Of a stretch of 64,000 bases of DNA, positions 49,540-60,366 are shown piece after piece. The position numbers and the translations under genes were made by a program. The stretch comes from Leishmania mexicana MHOM/GT/2001/U1103 (lineage: Eukaryota > Euglenozoa > Kinetoplastea > Trypanosomatida > Trypanosomatidae). The stretch spans positions 236,952-300,951 of the forward strand of contig NC_018332.1 of NCBI RefSeq assembly GCF_000234665.1, given 5' to 3'. The notes under the pieces are model-generated. The model was not told where the DNA came from and did not search any database. It worked only from the letters and a program-made list of their open reading frames with translations. Numbering within the stretch: the first letter of the stretch is position 1; each line of letters starts with the position of its first letter.

Positions 49540-50815
49540 GCGCCAGGAAGAAAGGTAAGTCAAGAAAAGAGCGGGCGAGTGAGAGGGCTTTGGCGCGAGC
49601 TGTGGTTCGCTGGGTGGCGCAGCAGCCGCGCTGCACTCGGCTTCGCCTACCCTTTCTTCGTTCTTTTTCCACCCTTTCTGTGTCTTCTTGCTCCGTGAGG
49701 TTCCTATAAAAGAAGAGAGAACGACAGCTTTCAGAGTTAGCATAGAGAGAGAGAATGGACGGGTATGCCTGTGTGCGTGTGTGCTTGTGCGTGTGTGTTT
49801 GTGCGTGTGTGGCTGACAGGGGCGCATACAGCGTACACACACACAGACAGAGAGGCAACTTTGTAACAGAGGTTGTCTGTGTGGCCGGAGGCGGTGGGGC
49901 GGGTTACGGCGGGAGCACAGTGGTGACAGCCATGCCTTGAAGCAGGCAGGGCAAGCAGCGAGCAACTCGCGGCAAGCAAAGGAAAGCAGCAAGCAGAGTC
50001 TTCTCGTGTGAAGACGGAAGGCCGTGCACCGTTCCTGTTTTTGTTTCCGCCTTTCCCTTCCTCCTCCCCTGCTGAGTCTCGTTGTCTCTACGGGGGCACG
50101 CCGCCGGGCGTGCTGCTGCTTCTCTTGCTCGTTCCTTCTGCACCGTGACATCTCATCACGGACCAAAGGAAGCCAGCGCCAGAAAGAGGCGAGAGGGAGG
50201 TGGGGGGTTGGGGGGGGCAACTGAAGAGGGGAGGGTGAGGATTGAGTGTCAAGTGAAGGGGGTGGTGTTTCCAGCTGCACGTGTCGAGGGGCAAAGGAAA
50301 GGGTGGAGGGGTCGACGAGGGAGACAGAGAGAGGGGCATGCTCAAAGTGCGAGGGAAGCGCAGCGGCCAGGTGTCTGTCATTGAAGTCTTTCAGACTGAT
50401 GCGAAATGCGGGCGCAAGAAAAAAGCGCACTCCCGCGGTCTACCAGCGCGTAGGTTGAAACGGTGTTTTTGTTTGGTTTGTTTCAGCCCCCTCCCCCGCC
50501 CTCAATCTCTTGTTGCGTCGTGCAGTAAGTCTGTGCATGTGCGAGCCATGCGCTCTTGTCGAATCCGTGTGCGCGTGTGCCCGCACCCCTCCTCCTCGTC
50601 CCCCCGCCTTTCTGCGACAGAGGTGCTCACGTCTTTGTGTCGAGAGTGTACACCCTTTCTGTCCATGATTGTGTACGTGTGCGCATGTATTTCGTGCTGG
50701 CGTTCGTTGGGTTTTTTCTTTGCTTTGTGGTTAAGGTGTCCGCGTGCCTGCGCGACTCCTCTTTTAAGGGCGCTTCTTCTTTTCCCCCTTGGGTTTGGTA
50801 AGTATGCAAAAAGTC

Positions 50816-50819
<4 letters not shown>

Positions 50820-50852
<33 letters not shown>
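50820..50852. repeat. (GT)n microsatellite
   Basis: An uninterrupted GT run of about 33 bases is read directly in the RBP16 3' flank. Confidence 0.97.
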
Positions 50853-50853
<1 letters not shown>

Positions 50854-50978
50854 CCGTTTCTATTTCTTTTCTTGTGTGCGCACTGTCATTCTCTCCGGCA
50901 GCGTCAGTGATCGAAACCCGGCATTTCTGAGGAAGCGAAGCGCCTCTTCCGCTTCTCTTATTATCTTCTCCATTGTGA

Positions 50979-51392
50979 ATGTCGACGCATGTGCGCACTA
51001 ATCTGGGTGCGATCGTCGCCGCTTCTTTGAGAGAGGCAGGAGGGGGGAGGGAGAAGGCGGCCGTCAGAGACGGGACCAAGGATGCAGTGGCCAGCACAAC
51101 GGTAACAGAGACCGGCATGCCGAAAGTAAGCCGGATTCAATCAATCGTCATGAGAGAAAAGGCAGAGTTGCGGAAGCACATAATTAGCTCGGTGTCGCCA
51201 CTAAGCAACACACTAAGAGACGAAAGGGTAAAGAAACTCACACCCCCGCACCTACACAACGAAACCTCTCCAGAAACAAACGCGCGCCCACGGAAGATGT
51301 CGAAGGGGCGCGAATCTCACGGAGCTGTCAAGGGCTGGAGAAGAAGAGAAACTCACAGTGGGGACGATGTGCGGAATGCGTGTGTTCTCTAA
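50979..51392 (+). CDS. Doubtful small ORF downstream of RBP16
   Basis: This 137-residue frame begins at an ATG at 50979. It is hydrophilic, rich in Lys, Arg, Glu, Ser and Thr, and lacks the repeat-derived Cys/Val/Phe composition of other frames in this gap. The segment MREKAELRKHIISSVSPLSN could form a helix. The DNA is purine-rich on the plus strand, unlike most non-coding DNA in this block. No domain is recognised, and a chance frame remains the more likely explanation. Confidence 0.27.
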   Translation: MSTHVRTNLGAIVAASLREAGGGREKAAVRDGTKDAVASTTVTETGMPKVSRIQSIVMREKAELRKHIISSVSPLSNTLRDERVKKLTPPHLHNETSPETNARPRKMSKGRESHGAVKGWRRRETHSGDDVRNACVL

Positions 51393-52893
51393 TGAATCCT
51401 TCATGGCGTCGTCTAACACCTGGGGAGGGTTGTTGCACGGGTGTGCTGGCTGCTCTTGGCGGTATAGTGGTGTCCTTCTCATCGTCTCCTTCATGCGGCA
51501 AGAGGGAAAAGGCGCGCATCTGCGCCCGCCATCATTGGCAACCTACCACCATGCAAGCGGCAGAGTAGGCGTTGAGGGGAGGGAGGGGGTCAGCTTGCAG
51601 GAGCGCTCTCACGGGTGACTTGTAGAGGTGCTGTCTGCGTGCCTCGACCTTCTCCTTTCTCTTCATTTAGCCCGCTTTCATCTCCAGTGATCTCTGCGCC
51701 AAGGCCTCTTTCGGTGTTCCCCCCCCCCCAGCTGGCCGCATCCTCTTTCGCTCATCCCTCCCGCGTCTGCCTTCCGTGTTCCACTTGCTTCTTGCCCCTG
51801 CTGCAACGCAACGCGTGCACACGCACACACAACCGCAACACACACCTTGGCCCCCTTCCCGCTCTCACGCACGATTGCAATGGTTACATGCACTCACACC
51901 TTCCTCTGCGCACAGTCCTTTTTTTCTTCCGAAGTAGTATCTTCTCGGAAGCGGCCTTTTGAACTGCATATTTGCAGCCCCCTCCCCTTCCTCCTCCCCC
52001 TCTTCAACGCCTTGCCTCCCGCGCACGCACGCACGGACAAGCGCACAGGCGCACACGAAGCTAAGCGTGAGGAAACCATAATACAGAGCAAGAAGACAAC
52101 GGTAGGGAACGTGAGACGCCGAAGTACGTCGACACGGCAGCAACGCAGGTATCCACACTTTGAACTATACACACACACGCACAGAGGGAGGCTGCAGAAG
52201 CGTATGAGCGTCGCCGCTCATTTGTGCCGCGTACGTCTCCTCTCCCCTTTCCAGTTTTCTTGCCTTTTGCTTTTCTTCTCTCATGTTGTACCTCGTCACT
52301 GCACCCCGGCCACCTAGCTCCCTCACCTCGGTCTTTGTCGCTCCCCATCTCTCTTCCTGGCCAAGCTTCCGAAATTGTTGACTTGGTAGTCTCCGCAGCA
52401 CTGACCAACGCCTTCAACCCTCCCTCCTCCCTTCAGCGAGTTGTTTCTTTTCCTGTGTGCCCCAGATATATCTTCTCTCCTGTTACTTTTCTTCTAACCT
52501 TCTCGTGCTACGAAGCCACAAAACCAGAGGTAAAGCCATCTGTGTCTGTGTCTGCTTGTGAGTGTCTGCACCCTTTTTTATTCGGTTTTGTCTACTCCCC
52601 TCGTGCCCATCTCGAAGGCCACCATAGAGAGGAGCTCACACAGGCCAGCGTCGCCGCTCTTCGCTTTCCAGCAAGGCCCGCTTTCTTCGGGCCCCTTCAT
52701 CAAAAGCGAAAATACGCCCTTCTAATCACACACACACACACACACGCGTCAAAGTACCGCCACCGACCTCGTTCGCCTCACTCTCAGTCTCTCGTGTTTT
52801 CACGCACGTGCTACGCACGACACCGCGCCAGTAAGGTCAGGACTAGCAAAAACGAGAGGAGGAGAGAAAGGGAGGGAAGAAAGGGTGGACGCC

Positions 52894-54492
52894 ATGTCAT
52901 CGCCAGACGCGTTGCAGTTGTGGGATGTGCGCTCCGAGAAGCTATCAAGAATCCCGATGATCCCGGTACTGGCCATCAAGCACCCGGAGGAGTCTTATTC
53001 TACATCGCAAGCGACGGTAAACTCAACGACCACGTTTTCACCCTCGTTCGCATCTGCTCAGACGCCAGACGATATGAGCAAAAAAGGAGGATCGGCGGCC
53101 GGGTTAGCTGAGGCGAACCACCTCGGGGAGCGCTACAGCAGCTCCAACGGCTCCACATTTGTCTCGGACGACGGGCAGTGCTCCGGCGAAACGGCGGCGG
53201 TGTGCACGCCCTTCCGCTATCATGAAAACTCAGATTCGTGTGTGTGCCCCATGTGTAAGCTGACACTTTACATTTCCCACGTGTACCGCGACCAGCGTCG
53301 CGCCTCCCCACACGTGATGGCGGCGCGGCCCTCGTCCGAGTACGTGATGACCCCGGATGGGTCACTACCGCTGCTGACGCCGATCTACAAACCAGATGGC
53401 GTGTCGGTGTGCCCGGTGTACGCCGCTTTTGGCTTCTGTCCCTTTCTCAGCGGCTGCTTCTTGCCGCACGACGAGGGCAGCTGCGCCTCCGCGCGAGTGC
53501 CGCGACGGGCGTCGGCGGAGGAGGAGCTGAAGCGACTGACGCAGCGGGCGACGGAGCTGCGATGCAGCGACGTGTGGGCGTGCCAGGTGTGCGGCTACAG
53601 CCATGTGGACGAGTTTTGCGAAGTGGCGCTAGGCACGGAACACTACTTCCGTCAGTGCCCGCGTTGCACCTTGATGTGCTTCTTTCCAAACATCACGTAC
53701 CTCGTGGAGCACATCTTGTGCAGCGTTGGTGACGACTACCAGCTGTTCAAGACGGAGGTGGATCGCTACCGAGGACTGCTGCCGGACTTGTTCAAGATCC
53801 CGCTTACCTTCGAGGCCCACCGCGTGGCAAGCATTGTTTTTGCATGGAGCCTCCTCTCACCGGTGCACGCGCGTGACGCGATGAACAGTGTTGTGCAAGA
53901 GTTTCCTAATGTCGAGTCTATCATCAGCGTTGGGAGCGGGGCCGGGTACATTGAGCACATCTTCAACCGTGTCATGCACCAGGTGCCGCTGCGAGAAGAG
54001 TGGGCGGTGGATCGAAAACGCTTTCCTACGACGTCCTTCGACGACGTGCGGTGCGACTTCTACGGCAAGCGTACCATCCCCATCTTCGCCCTCGACGCGC
54101 TGGCGCTGCGGAGGACATACAGCGTGCATGTCTCCATAGGGGGCCCGATCTCCCTCTACTCGTTCAACTGCAAGCAGTCGGTGCTGCTGCTCTGCTGGCC
54201 GCCGTTTGGCTCTCGGGAGCGGGAGGAGAGCTCGATGGCCTTTGAGGCGCTCGAGTACTTTACGCGCGAGGGCGGCTCGGTGCTCATCTATATTGGCGAC
54301 ACCGCCGCGACGGGGGACTGGCGCTTTCACATGCTTCTCAAGTCCCACTACAAGCTCGTGCGGGATTACCCGGTGCGCCGAGAGCTGCGTCGGTGGTGCC
54401 CACAGGAGATGGGCTTCGTGTATGGCGGCAACGACACCATCGGTGTCTACCGACTGCGCGAGATTCCGCTGCCTTTGGTGGGATTCAGTTAG
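52894..54492 (+). CDS. CCCH zinc-finger protein with zinc ribbons and methyltransferase-like C-terminus
   Basis: The protein has 532 residues from the ATG at 52894; three further codons upstream reach a GTG. The first 100 residues are Ser/Thr-rich and disordered. A CxCxxC element (CVCPMC) sits at about 116-121. A CCCH finger of spacing Cx8Cx5Cx3H (CPVYAAFGFCPFLSGCFLPH) lies at about 173-193. A four-cysteine ribbon follows (CQVCGY near 230, CPRC near 255). The C-terminal half resembles a Rossmann methyltransferase-like domain: IISVGSGAGYIEHIF (about 343-357), LLLCWPPFGS (about 430) and EGGSVLIYIGD. CCCH proteins commonly bind RNA and control mRNA stability in kinetoplastids. The combination suggests an RNA-directed or protein-directed methyltransferase or a catalytically dead relative; activity is inference. 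Confidence 0.9.
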   Translation: MSSPDALQLWDVRSEKLSRIPMIPVLAIKHPEESYSTSQATVNSTTTFSPSFASAQTPDDMSKKGGSAAGLAEANHLGERYSSSNGSTFVSDDGQCSGETAAVCTPFRYHENSDSCVCPMCKLTLYISHVYRDQRRASPHVMAARPSSEYVMTPDGSLPLLTPIYKPDGVSVCPVYAAFGFCPFLSGCFLPHDEGSCASARVPRRASAEEELKRLTQRATELRCSDVWACQVCGYSHVDEFCEVALGTEHYFRQCPRCTLMCFFPNITYLVEHILCSVGDDYQLFKTEVDRYRGLLPDLFKIPLTFEAHRVASIVFAWSLLSPVHARDAMNSVVQEFPNVESIISVGSGAGYIEHIFNRVMHQVPLREEWAVDRKRFPTTSFDDVRCDFYGKRTIPIFALDALALRRTYSVHVSIGGPISLYSFNCKQSVLLLCWPPFGSREREESSMAFEALEYFTREGGSVLIYIGDTAATGDWRFHMLLKSHYKLVRDYPVRRELRRWCPQEMGFVYGGNDTIGVYRLREIPLPLVGFS

Positions 54493-54943
54493 CAACCTTG
54501 AAAAGCGGACGAGGGACAGGCACCGCCTGGCGGCGGCATCCCCCATCCTTCAAGAGGGTGAGCAACACCGGTTGAAGACGCACCGTCATCTACGCTCTCA
54601 AAAAAAAGGGAAGCGCCTAACACAACCGTAGATGCGCCCATGCGTTCTTCACCGGAGTTAGTCACAGGAAGCGAAAATAGCATGAGCCACCCGATCCCGC
54701 ACGTGTCTGTCTGATTTTTTTTCTCTCTCTCTCTCTGTGGGTGTTTTTGCGTGTGTTATGCGTGCTCCCTCCTCGCACTCCCTCTCTCCTCCACGGCCTC
54801 TCGTTTTCCTGTGTTTGTTCTGTCCTTCCTCGACGCTCTCCTCTCCCCGCCTTCGCCTCGCGCTCCTTCTTCCTTCACCCACCCCACCCCTCCCTGTAAC
54901 GTTCAACCGCATACCCATACAAAAAGCACAGCGAATATCGAAC

Positions 54944-54962
54944 ATATATATATATATATATA
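54944..54962. repeat. TA dinucleotide tract
   Basis: A short alternating TA run is read directly in the 3' flank of the CCCH gene. Confidence 0.92.
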
Positions 54963-57243
54963 CGCACATACACATACGCATGCACACACAGCAGGAAAAA
55001 AAGGGAGGGACCAAGGAATCCTTCGTGCGTGTGTGTCTGTGTGTGTCTCTCTCCTCTCTGTGCGTGTGTTCCTTGGGTGGGCGGCGTAGCGGACGAGTCT
55101 GGCACGAACGCCTGTTTTCCTTTCTTTTCATGTCTGTCTTGGGAGAGATGTAGGCTGAGGGGAAGTCGGCGCGCAGTTGGGTGAGACGACGGCTACGAGA
55201 GACAAGGAAGGGTGCATTTTTTTTTGTTAGATCCTTCTCTCCCATTCTCTTGGCGCCAATGTACGCCCAGATGGCGAGAGAGACCACCGGGCCTTGACGA
55301 AGCTCGTGTGTTTCATAGGCACGGAGAGGCTAATCGTGCGTGCATGCGCGCGTGTGTGTGTGCTGCAGACAATACCAGTGCGGCCTCATGCTCGTACGTA
55401 AAGGAATGGGCAAAACAAAAGAAAAGGAAAAAGAAGCAGCAACGGCTCAGTTCACATGCGGCAAAGGCGGAAAGAATGAGTTGATGCGATTCAAAAAAAA
55501 AGATGGGGGAGGGAAGCCGCAAAGGCACTTCAAGGAGGGTGGCGGTGAAGGACAAGTAGGTGGGCGGGCAAGGGTGTGAGCAGTGGGGGTGGATTGCAGA
55601 GAGTTCGGAGCTCGTCACGAAGGCAAAGAAAAAGAAGAGCATACCGTGGAGAGGAATGAGTGGTGTTTGGCGTGAGGAGGGAAGGCGAGGGCTACTGAGG
55701 GGGGTAGGTAGACAAGGGTAGCAGCTGCATGTGCACAGTCGCTCGCTGAGGTGTGTTACCGTCTGGGGTTCATATGTCTTCTTTATGAAACACTCAGAGG
55801 ACATTGCTGAAACAAGGAGCCAGAAGGGTGTGAGGGCGAGAGCGGCTGTGTGGGTGCATCGTCGAACGTATCACATCGACACCTGATACGGAGAACGAGC
55901 ACCAGTCCTCTCCTTGCCAAGAGATGTACCTTGTGTTTTCGCGGTGGCTCATCTTCGCCATTGCTGTCGATGATTTCCCATCAGAAGGGATTTCTGGGCT
56001 TCTCCTTCGTCCTTCTGCCCCCCCCCCTCCTCTTTATCCTCCCCCTTTTTCATGTGCCGTTCTATCGTTCTCCATCTTCACTGGTGGCTCGCTGCCCCCT
56101 CTCCCTCTCTCCCACCCCACCCTGGAGGGAGAAACATAGGAGTGAGAGGGACGGCTGGGTTATGGATGCCACCTTCCCCTTTAACACGTGCATGCGTGTC
56201 GCGCCTGAACGGCAGACACGTAAACCAACACGAGACCTCAACTACAAACCCAAAAAAAACTTCTTCCCGCTTCTCCTGTGTCCGAAGGAGTACTCCTGGG
56301 GTTCATGTTTCTTTTCTTTTTCTTGGTGTGGCATGCGTGTGCGCGTGTGGACGGCTTGCCACTAATGTCCTTGTCACTGCTGCTGTTGCTAAGGCGCGTG
56401 GCGTTTTTTTTCCTTTTCATGCTTTTCGTTTGTCTGCCGTACGCTCGCCACTTTGTTTGTGCCCCCTTCTCCACCTCCTTTACCTCCCCTCCCCCTACCC
56501 CCCCCCACACACGCACTTTGATCTTGTGTCGACCTCCTGCCCTTACTTGCGCCTCCTCCCTCTTGGCACTGTCTACGCCGTCTATCTTCCCCTCCCCCCT
56601 CTCCACCAGAGGCGGCCGCTCCGATCGCGATGTCATCGCCTTCCCTTCTTTACGGGCGAGAGTCGAATACTCGTCGTTTTTTTTCGCTTTCGTTCTTCTC
56701 TTCTGTGCTCCATGATATATATTTTTTTGGCTTTTCGGTCATGCGGCACACACTCACAAATCCTACACGTGTGCACTATTATTATCATTAGTACTATTAT
56801 GATTATTGTCTGTGTGTGTATGTGTGTGTGTGGTGTTTATTGCGTAGGTTGTGCGCGCGCGCGTAGCTGTGCTTGTGATGATGGGGAGAGGGGGAGGGGG
56901 AGACTGGGGACTACTACTGCTATCATTTCGGTGGCACAGTCTTATCTCTTAGCGAGCACGTAGGAGTGCTCCTCCTTTTCGTGTGCGCAGGGTTTCTCTT
57001 CACACACGTACACAGAAGCAGCACCTGTCGCGCGCTGTTTTTGCATCTTTTCACATTTCTGCGTCCTCACTCGGTTTATTTTCTTGTTGCCGCCTTTTAT
57101 GTTTTACTCTCTCTTCCTTTCCATCTCAGCCGATCGAAAGGGGAAGAACGATCATGTCGATGACGATGATGCGTGCGCCGATTTGACCACAGCATTTTTT
57201 TATATGTTTTCTCCTGCTTCCCCCTTCTCTCTGTATGGTGTTC

Positions 57244-57267
57244 GTGTGTGTGTGTGTGTGTGTGTGT
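57244..57267. repeat. (GT)n microsatellite
   Basis: A GT run of about 24 bases is read directly within the long spacer before the ING-like gene. Confidence 0.95.
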
Positions 57268-59014
57268 TTAAGATCTGTGACCACGGTCACTAGCTCTTTC
57301 TTCTCTCTCTGTGCGCGCATGTGCATGATGGCGGACTGGAAGGAGGTTTTCACGACATTCAAGAGGCGTATGCGCACCGACACGTGCCTACTGCGTGCGA
57401 CGCTGTGCTCTAACGATGAAGAGAAGAAAAAGGCAAACAGAGCGGAGAAGCGGGTTGCTTGTCTCCTGTGCGGTTTACGGGCTTACTCGCGTGTTTTGAA
57501 TTGTGTCCCCGCTCCATCGTGTTTCTTTCCTCTTTGTGTGCCTGTCGTATGTGTGCGTGTTGACGATGGGACTCTGCTGCTTCTCACCGTACGGCTGCTC
57601 TTCATGGGAGGGTTGCTAGGCGGGTGGCCCGGCATGCATGCGAGCGTGTGTACGCGTATCAGCGGCGCCACACAACACACTCTCTCCTCGTCGGAGCAGG
57701 GAAGCACAACAGCAGCGATGCTTCCTTTCATAGGAGCCCCCCCCCGCCCTCCTCAAAAAAAATTAAAAGGAAAGACAGCGAAAGAGGAATTTCAGTACAG
57801 GAAACGAGCGAGAAGCGGTCTCGCAAGCTCTGCTTTGTGATCACTACGCTTGCACTTCTCCCTGCTGCGTCATCCTGTCGGTGTGATTTGCTGCGGAGTT
57901 TTGAGCGGAGGAGGAGAGGTGGGAGGGGATGAGTGAAAGCGGTGTCATGCTGCTTCCCACAGGCACATGCCGGCCCATTCTTTGTATGTACGTGCCTCTG
58001 TACACGCAGTCGTCGTCGGTGTTCGGAGGCTGCGAGCTCTCGTGCTGTCGATGGCATCCACAGAAGATAGCTCTCATCGAGTAATCAGCCACCGTACGTG
58101 TCTCTTTCCGCTTCAAGGTGAATCAGGCTGGTTGGGGGACGGGTATCCATGACTACCGGAGGTGGCTGCTGAAAGTCACTCCTCCCCCTCTTCCGGCTTC
58201 ACCTCAACGGTCTCTTGACACGTAAGCTCACTGTCCACGCTCTTCGCCCTGCTTTGGTGGTTTTCTATGTCTTCTCCACACCTGCCGTGTATTCTTATCA
58301 TGCCGCGATGGAGGCGGCCCTTATGCTCTCTCTATCTCTGTGTGTATGTGGCTCATACCCCAGGTGTCTGTAAGTGCTCACACGCAAGCGCACTTCATGA
58401 CTCTCGCACAGCGTTGCCGCTCTTTGCGCTTCCTTGTTTTTCTGCCCACAAGTCTCGGAGGGCTTCGTGGTTGACTCTTTCACACTCGGAACCGTGGCGA
58501 GTATCACTGCAACCTACAGAGCACGCCCATCCTTTTCACCCGGCTTGGTGGGAAAACCGCAGAGAAACACACATCGAAGGAACCGAAATAAGAGGCGTGA
58601 GCAAACCGAGAGGAGCGGCCTTTCCTCCTCCTCCTCTTCGGCGGCCGGCGGCAGCTCTGTTGCTCAGTCTGCGATTGTGGACACATGTGCCACCGCAAGC
58701 AAGGAGGGAAGGGGGAGGGATCATCATCGAAGGGGCGAAGCCTGTGCCTGTGCCTGTGCCTGTGAGTGTGTGCCTCCCTCTTTCTCCCAGCTTGGAGTCG
58801 CCAGCGCTTGTCTGCGGAGTCTATACAGACACGCGTAGACACTCCCAGCCCAGTTGCCCTCTTTTGCTCGTCTATTCGTTTCTCTGCTTTGTTTTGGCCC
58901 CGACATCGACCCACCCTCTCCCCCTCCTCCTCGTTAATCAACACGCGTCATCGCACCTCACGTTCCTCCGCTTTCGAGAAAGAAAAGAGTGTTCTCAGGT
59001 GTTGGGCGACAAGG

Positions 59015-59539
59015 ATGAACGAGTTGGAGTACTTTGTTGCGAGTACGCACGGAAGTCGGTGTGACATCATGCGCTATATGCAGCAGCTGCGGAACTTGGA
59101 TGAGTGGATCGAGTACCACCTCTCTCGCCTTCGTGCCATTGCAGCCGAGCGAGTGGTACACCAGACAGCACAGGCACACAAAAAACAAAGCGGTAATTAT
59201 GGTGGCACGCGTAGTCGAGGAGGCCGCGGTCGCGGTAGGCGACAAGCATCTGGTGCTGCAGGGTCCACCTTGCATGCACACCACGTGCATGGTGTAGACG
59301 CGAGCCCTCAAGATGACGGCAATAATAGCGATGTAGACACCGTCGCCGGGGCGTACGCAGCGGAGCTCCAGCGGCAGTTCACGTGGCACGAGACGTGCGT
59401 CCAGCGCCGCTGTCACGAGCGAGAGGCCCTGGCGGCGGAGCTCGCGGAGCGGTGCTCCGAGGTGCGACTCTCCATGGCCTCGCGCCTGGCCAACTTCGCT
59501 TCTGTAGCAGATGTCCCCGTGACGGAGCTGTCGGGGTAG
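59015..59539 (+). CDS. ING-like N-terminal domain protein with RGG patch
   Basis: The protein has 174 residues from the ATG at 59015; the open frame continues upstream through pyrimidine-tract residues that are not credible coding. The N-terminal helix (YMQQLRNLDEWIEYHLSRL, about 29-47) and the C-terminal helix (CHEREALAAELAERCSEVRL) together resemble the split helical domain of ING (inhibitor of growth) proteins, in which the two parts pack as a hairpin. Between them is a linker with an RGG patch (GGTRSRGGRGRGRR, about 67-80) and an Asp/Asn stretch. No PHD finger is present, unlike typical ING proteins. ING proteins are subunits of histone acetyltransferase or deacetylase complexes. The match is tentative; another coiled-coil protein is possible. 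Confidence 0.78.
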   Translation: MNELEYFVASTHGSRCDIMRYMQQLRNLDEWIEYHLSRLRAIAAERVVHQTAQAHKKQSGNYGGTRSRGGRGRGRRQASGAAGSTLHAHHVHGVDASPQDDGNNSDVDTVAGAYAAELQRQFTWHETCVQRRCHEREALAAELAERCSEVRLSMASRLANFASVADVPVTELSG

Positions 59540-60366
59540 GCTCTTTGCAGTCCTCGTGGCAAGCGGCAAAGCTTTGGTACCGTATGCAAGCAGAGAAGCG
59601 GGGAGGTTTGGCGAGTCCGTGGAGTGCCTGCCCAGTGCGCGAACATTGTGTTGCGCTGAATGGCATTGGCTTTGTGTTGACCTGGTCCCGAAAATAAATA
59701 AATGCAGCGTGACAATGCCGCGTATATGGGTGTCGCTACGGCTCTCTCTCCCTCTCTCGAGGCGCACGCGCGGCGAGCAGGAAACACAATCAGCAACGCA
59801 ATTCAGCGCATCCGCCACCGCCACAGCTGTTGCGGCGTCGCCTGTGCACTCCATATAGACTTACAGCTGTGTGTCTGTGCGGGCACCCCTCTCTCTCTTT
59901 TCATCGTGCGTCCAGGACCACCTTCTGCTCGTCAAGCAGGCACACTAACGTTTCTTTCGGTGCCCTCGCTCCTGGTGCCGAAATCACATGCACCACTGAC
60001 CGTGTTCCCACTTTGCCCAGTCTTTCTCCTTTTTTCTCGCGTCGTGGCGCGCGTTGGCTCGGCTACACTTCACCTCTGCATTTCTTTCACCTACGATGCA
60101 ACGCAGACGTGGCACCCTCCACCGCATCATTGCCCGCACACCAGCCTCCCTGACGCCTTCATGTGTTGCAGCGTTGCTGATTAACATCACCGCTGCCGCG
60201 CGGGGAAGAGCAGACGCGGTTACCTGAGGGAGCATCGCAGACAGTTCTGCGGGGCACCTGCGCGACGTTCCATCGTGCCCTTGCCAGCCAAACTTTCGGA
60301 CAGGCCCCGACCCCACCCCTCTCACACACAGCCAAGCACATCAGCGACGAGAGCACAAGAGCCAGC
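59540..60366. other. Intergenic region, no gene seen
   Basis: This is the 3'UTR of the ING-like gene and the leader of the last gene. Pyrimidine tracts at 60003-60045 and an AG near 60171 could serve splicing of the gene at 60367. Confidence 0.55.

Larger units (their letters stand above)
49540..52893. other. Long intergenic region after RBP16
   Basis: This 3.35 kb stretch contains a TG run at 50820-50852, CA runs (51822-51845, 52725-52746) and pyrimidine tracts from 51640 on. The only frame with some protein character is listed separately (50979-51392). Nothing else is supported. Confidence 0.55.
54493..59014. other. Long intergenic region, no convincing gene
   Basis: This 4.5 kb gap is the longest in the window. 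It contains a TA tract (54944-54962), T-rich and C-rich tracts, a TG run (57244-57267), and a purine-rich plus-strand block (about 55380-55730) that breaks the pyrimidine trend. Long frames at 56052-56963 and 57235-57840 are Phe/Leu/Cys/Val-rich, repeat-driven and without domains, so I do not call them. It is probably a long 3'UTR and spacer. Confidence 0.55.

Noticed and set aside
56052..56963. 303-codon plus-strand frame in the long spacer
   Set aside because: It is Phe/Leu/Ser/Pro-rich sequence from pyrimidine tracts plus a Cys-Val repeat, with several overlapping frames of similar character.
57235..57840. 201-codon plus-strand frame containing a charged segment
   Set aside because: It opens inside a GT repeat. 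Only a short stretch near 57330-57450 looks protein-like, and the rest is low complexity.
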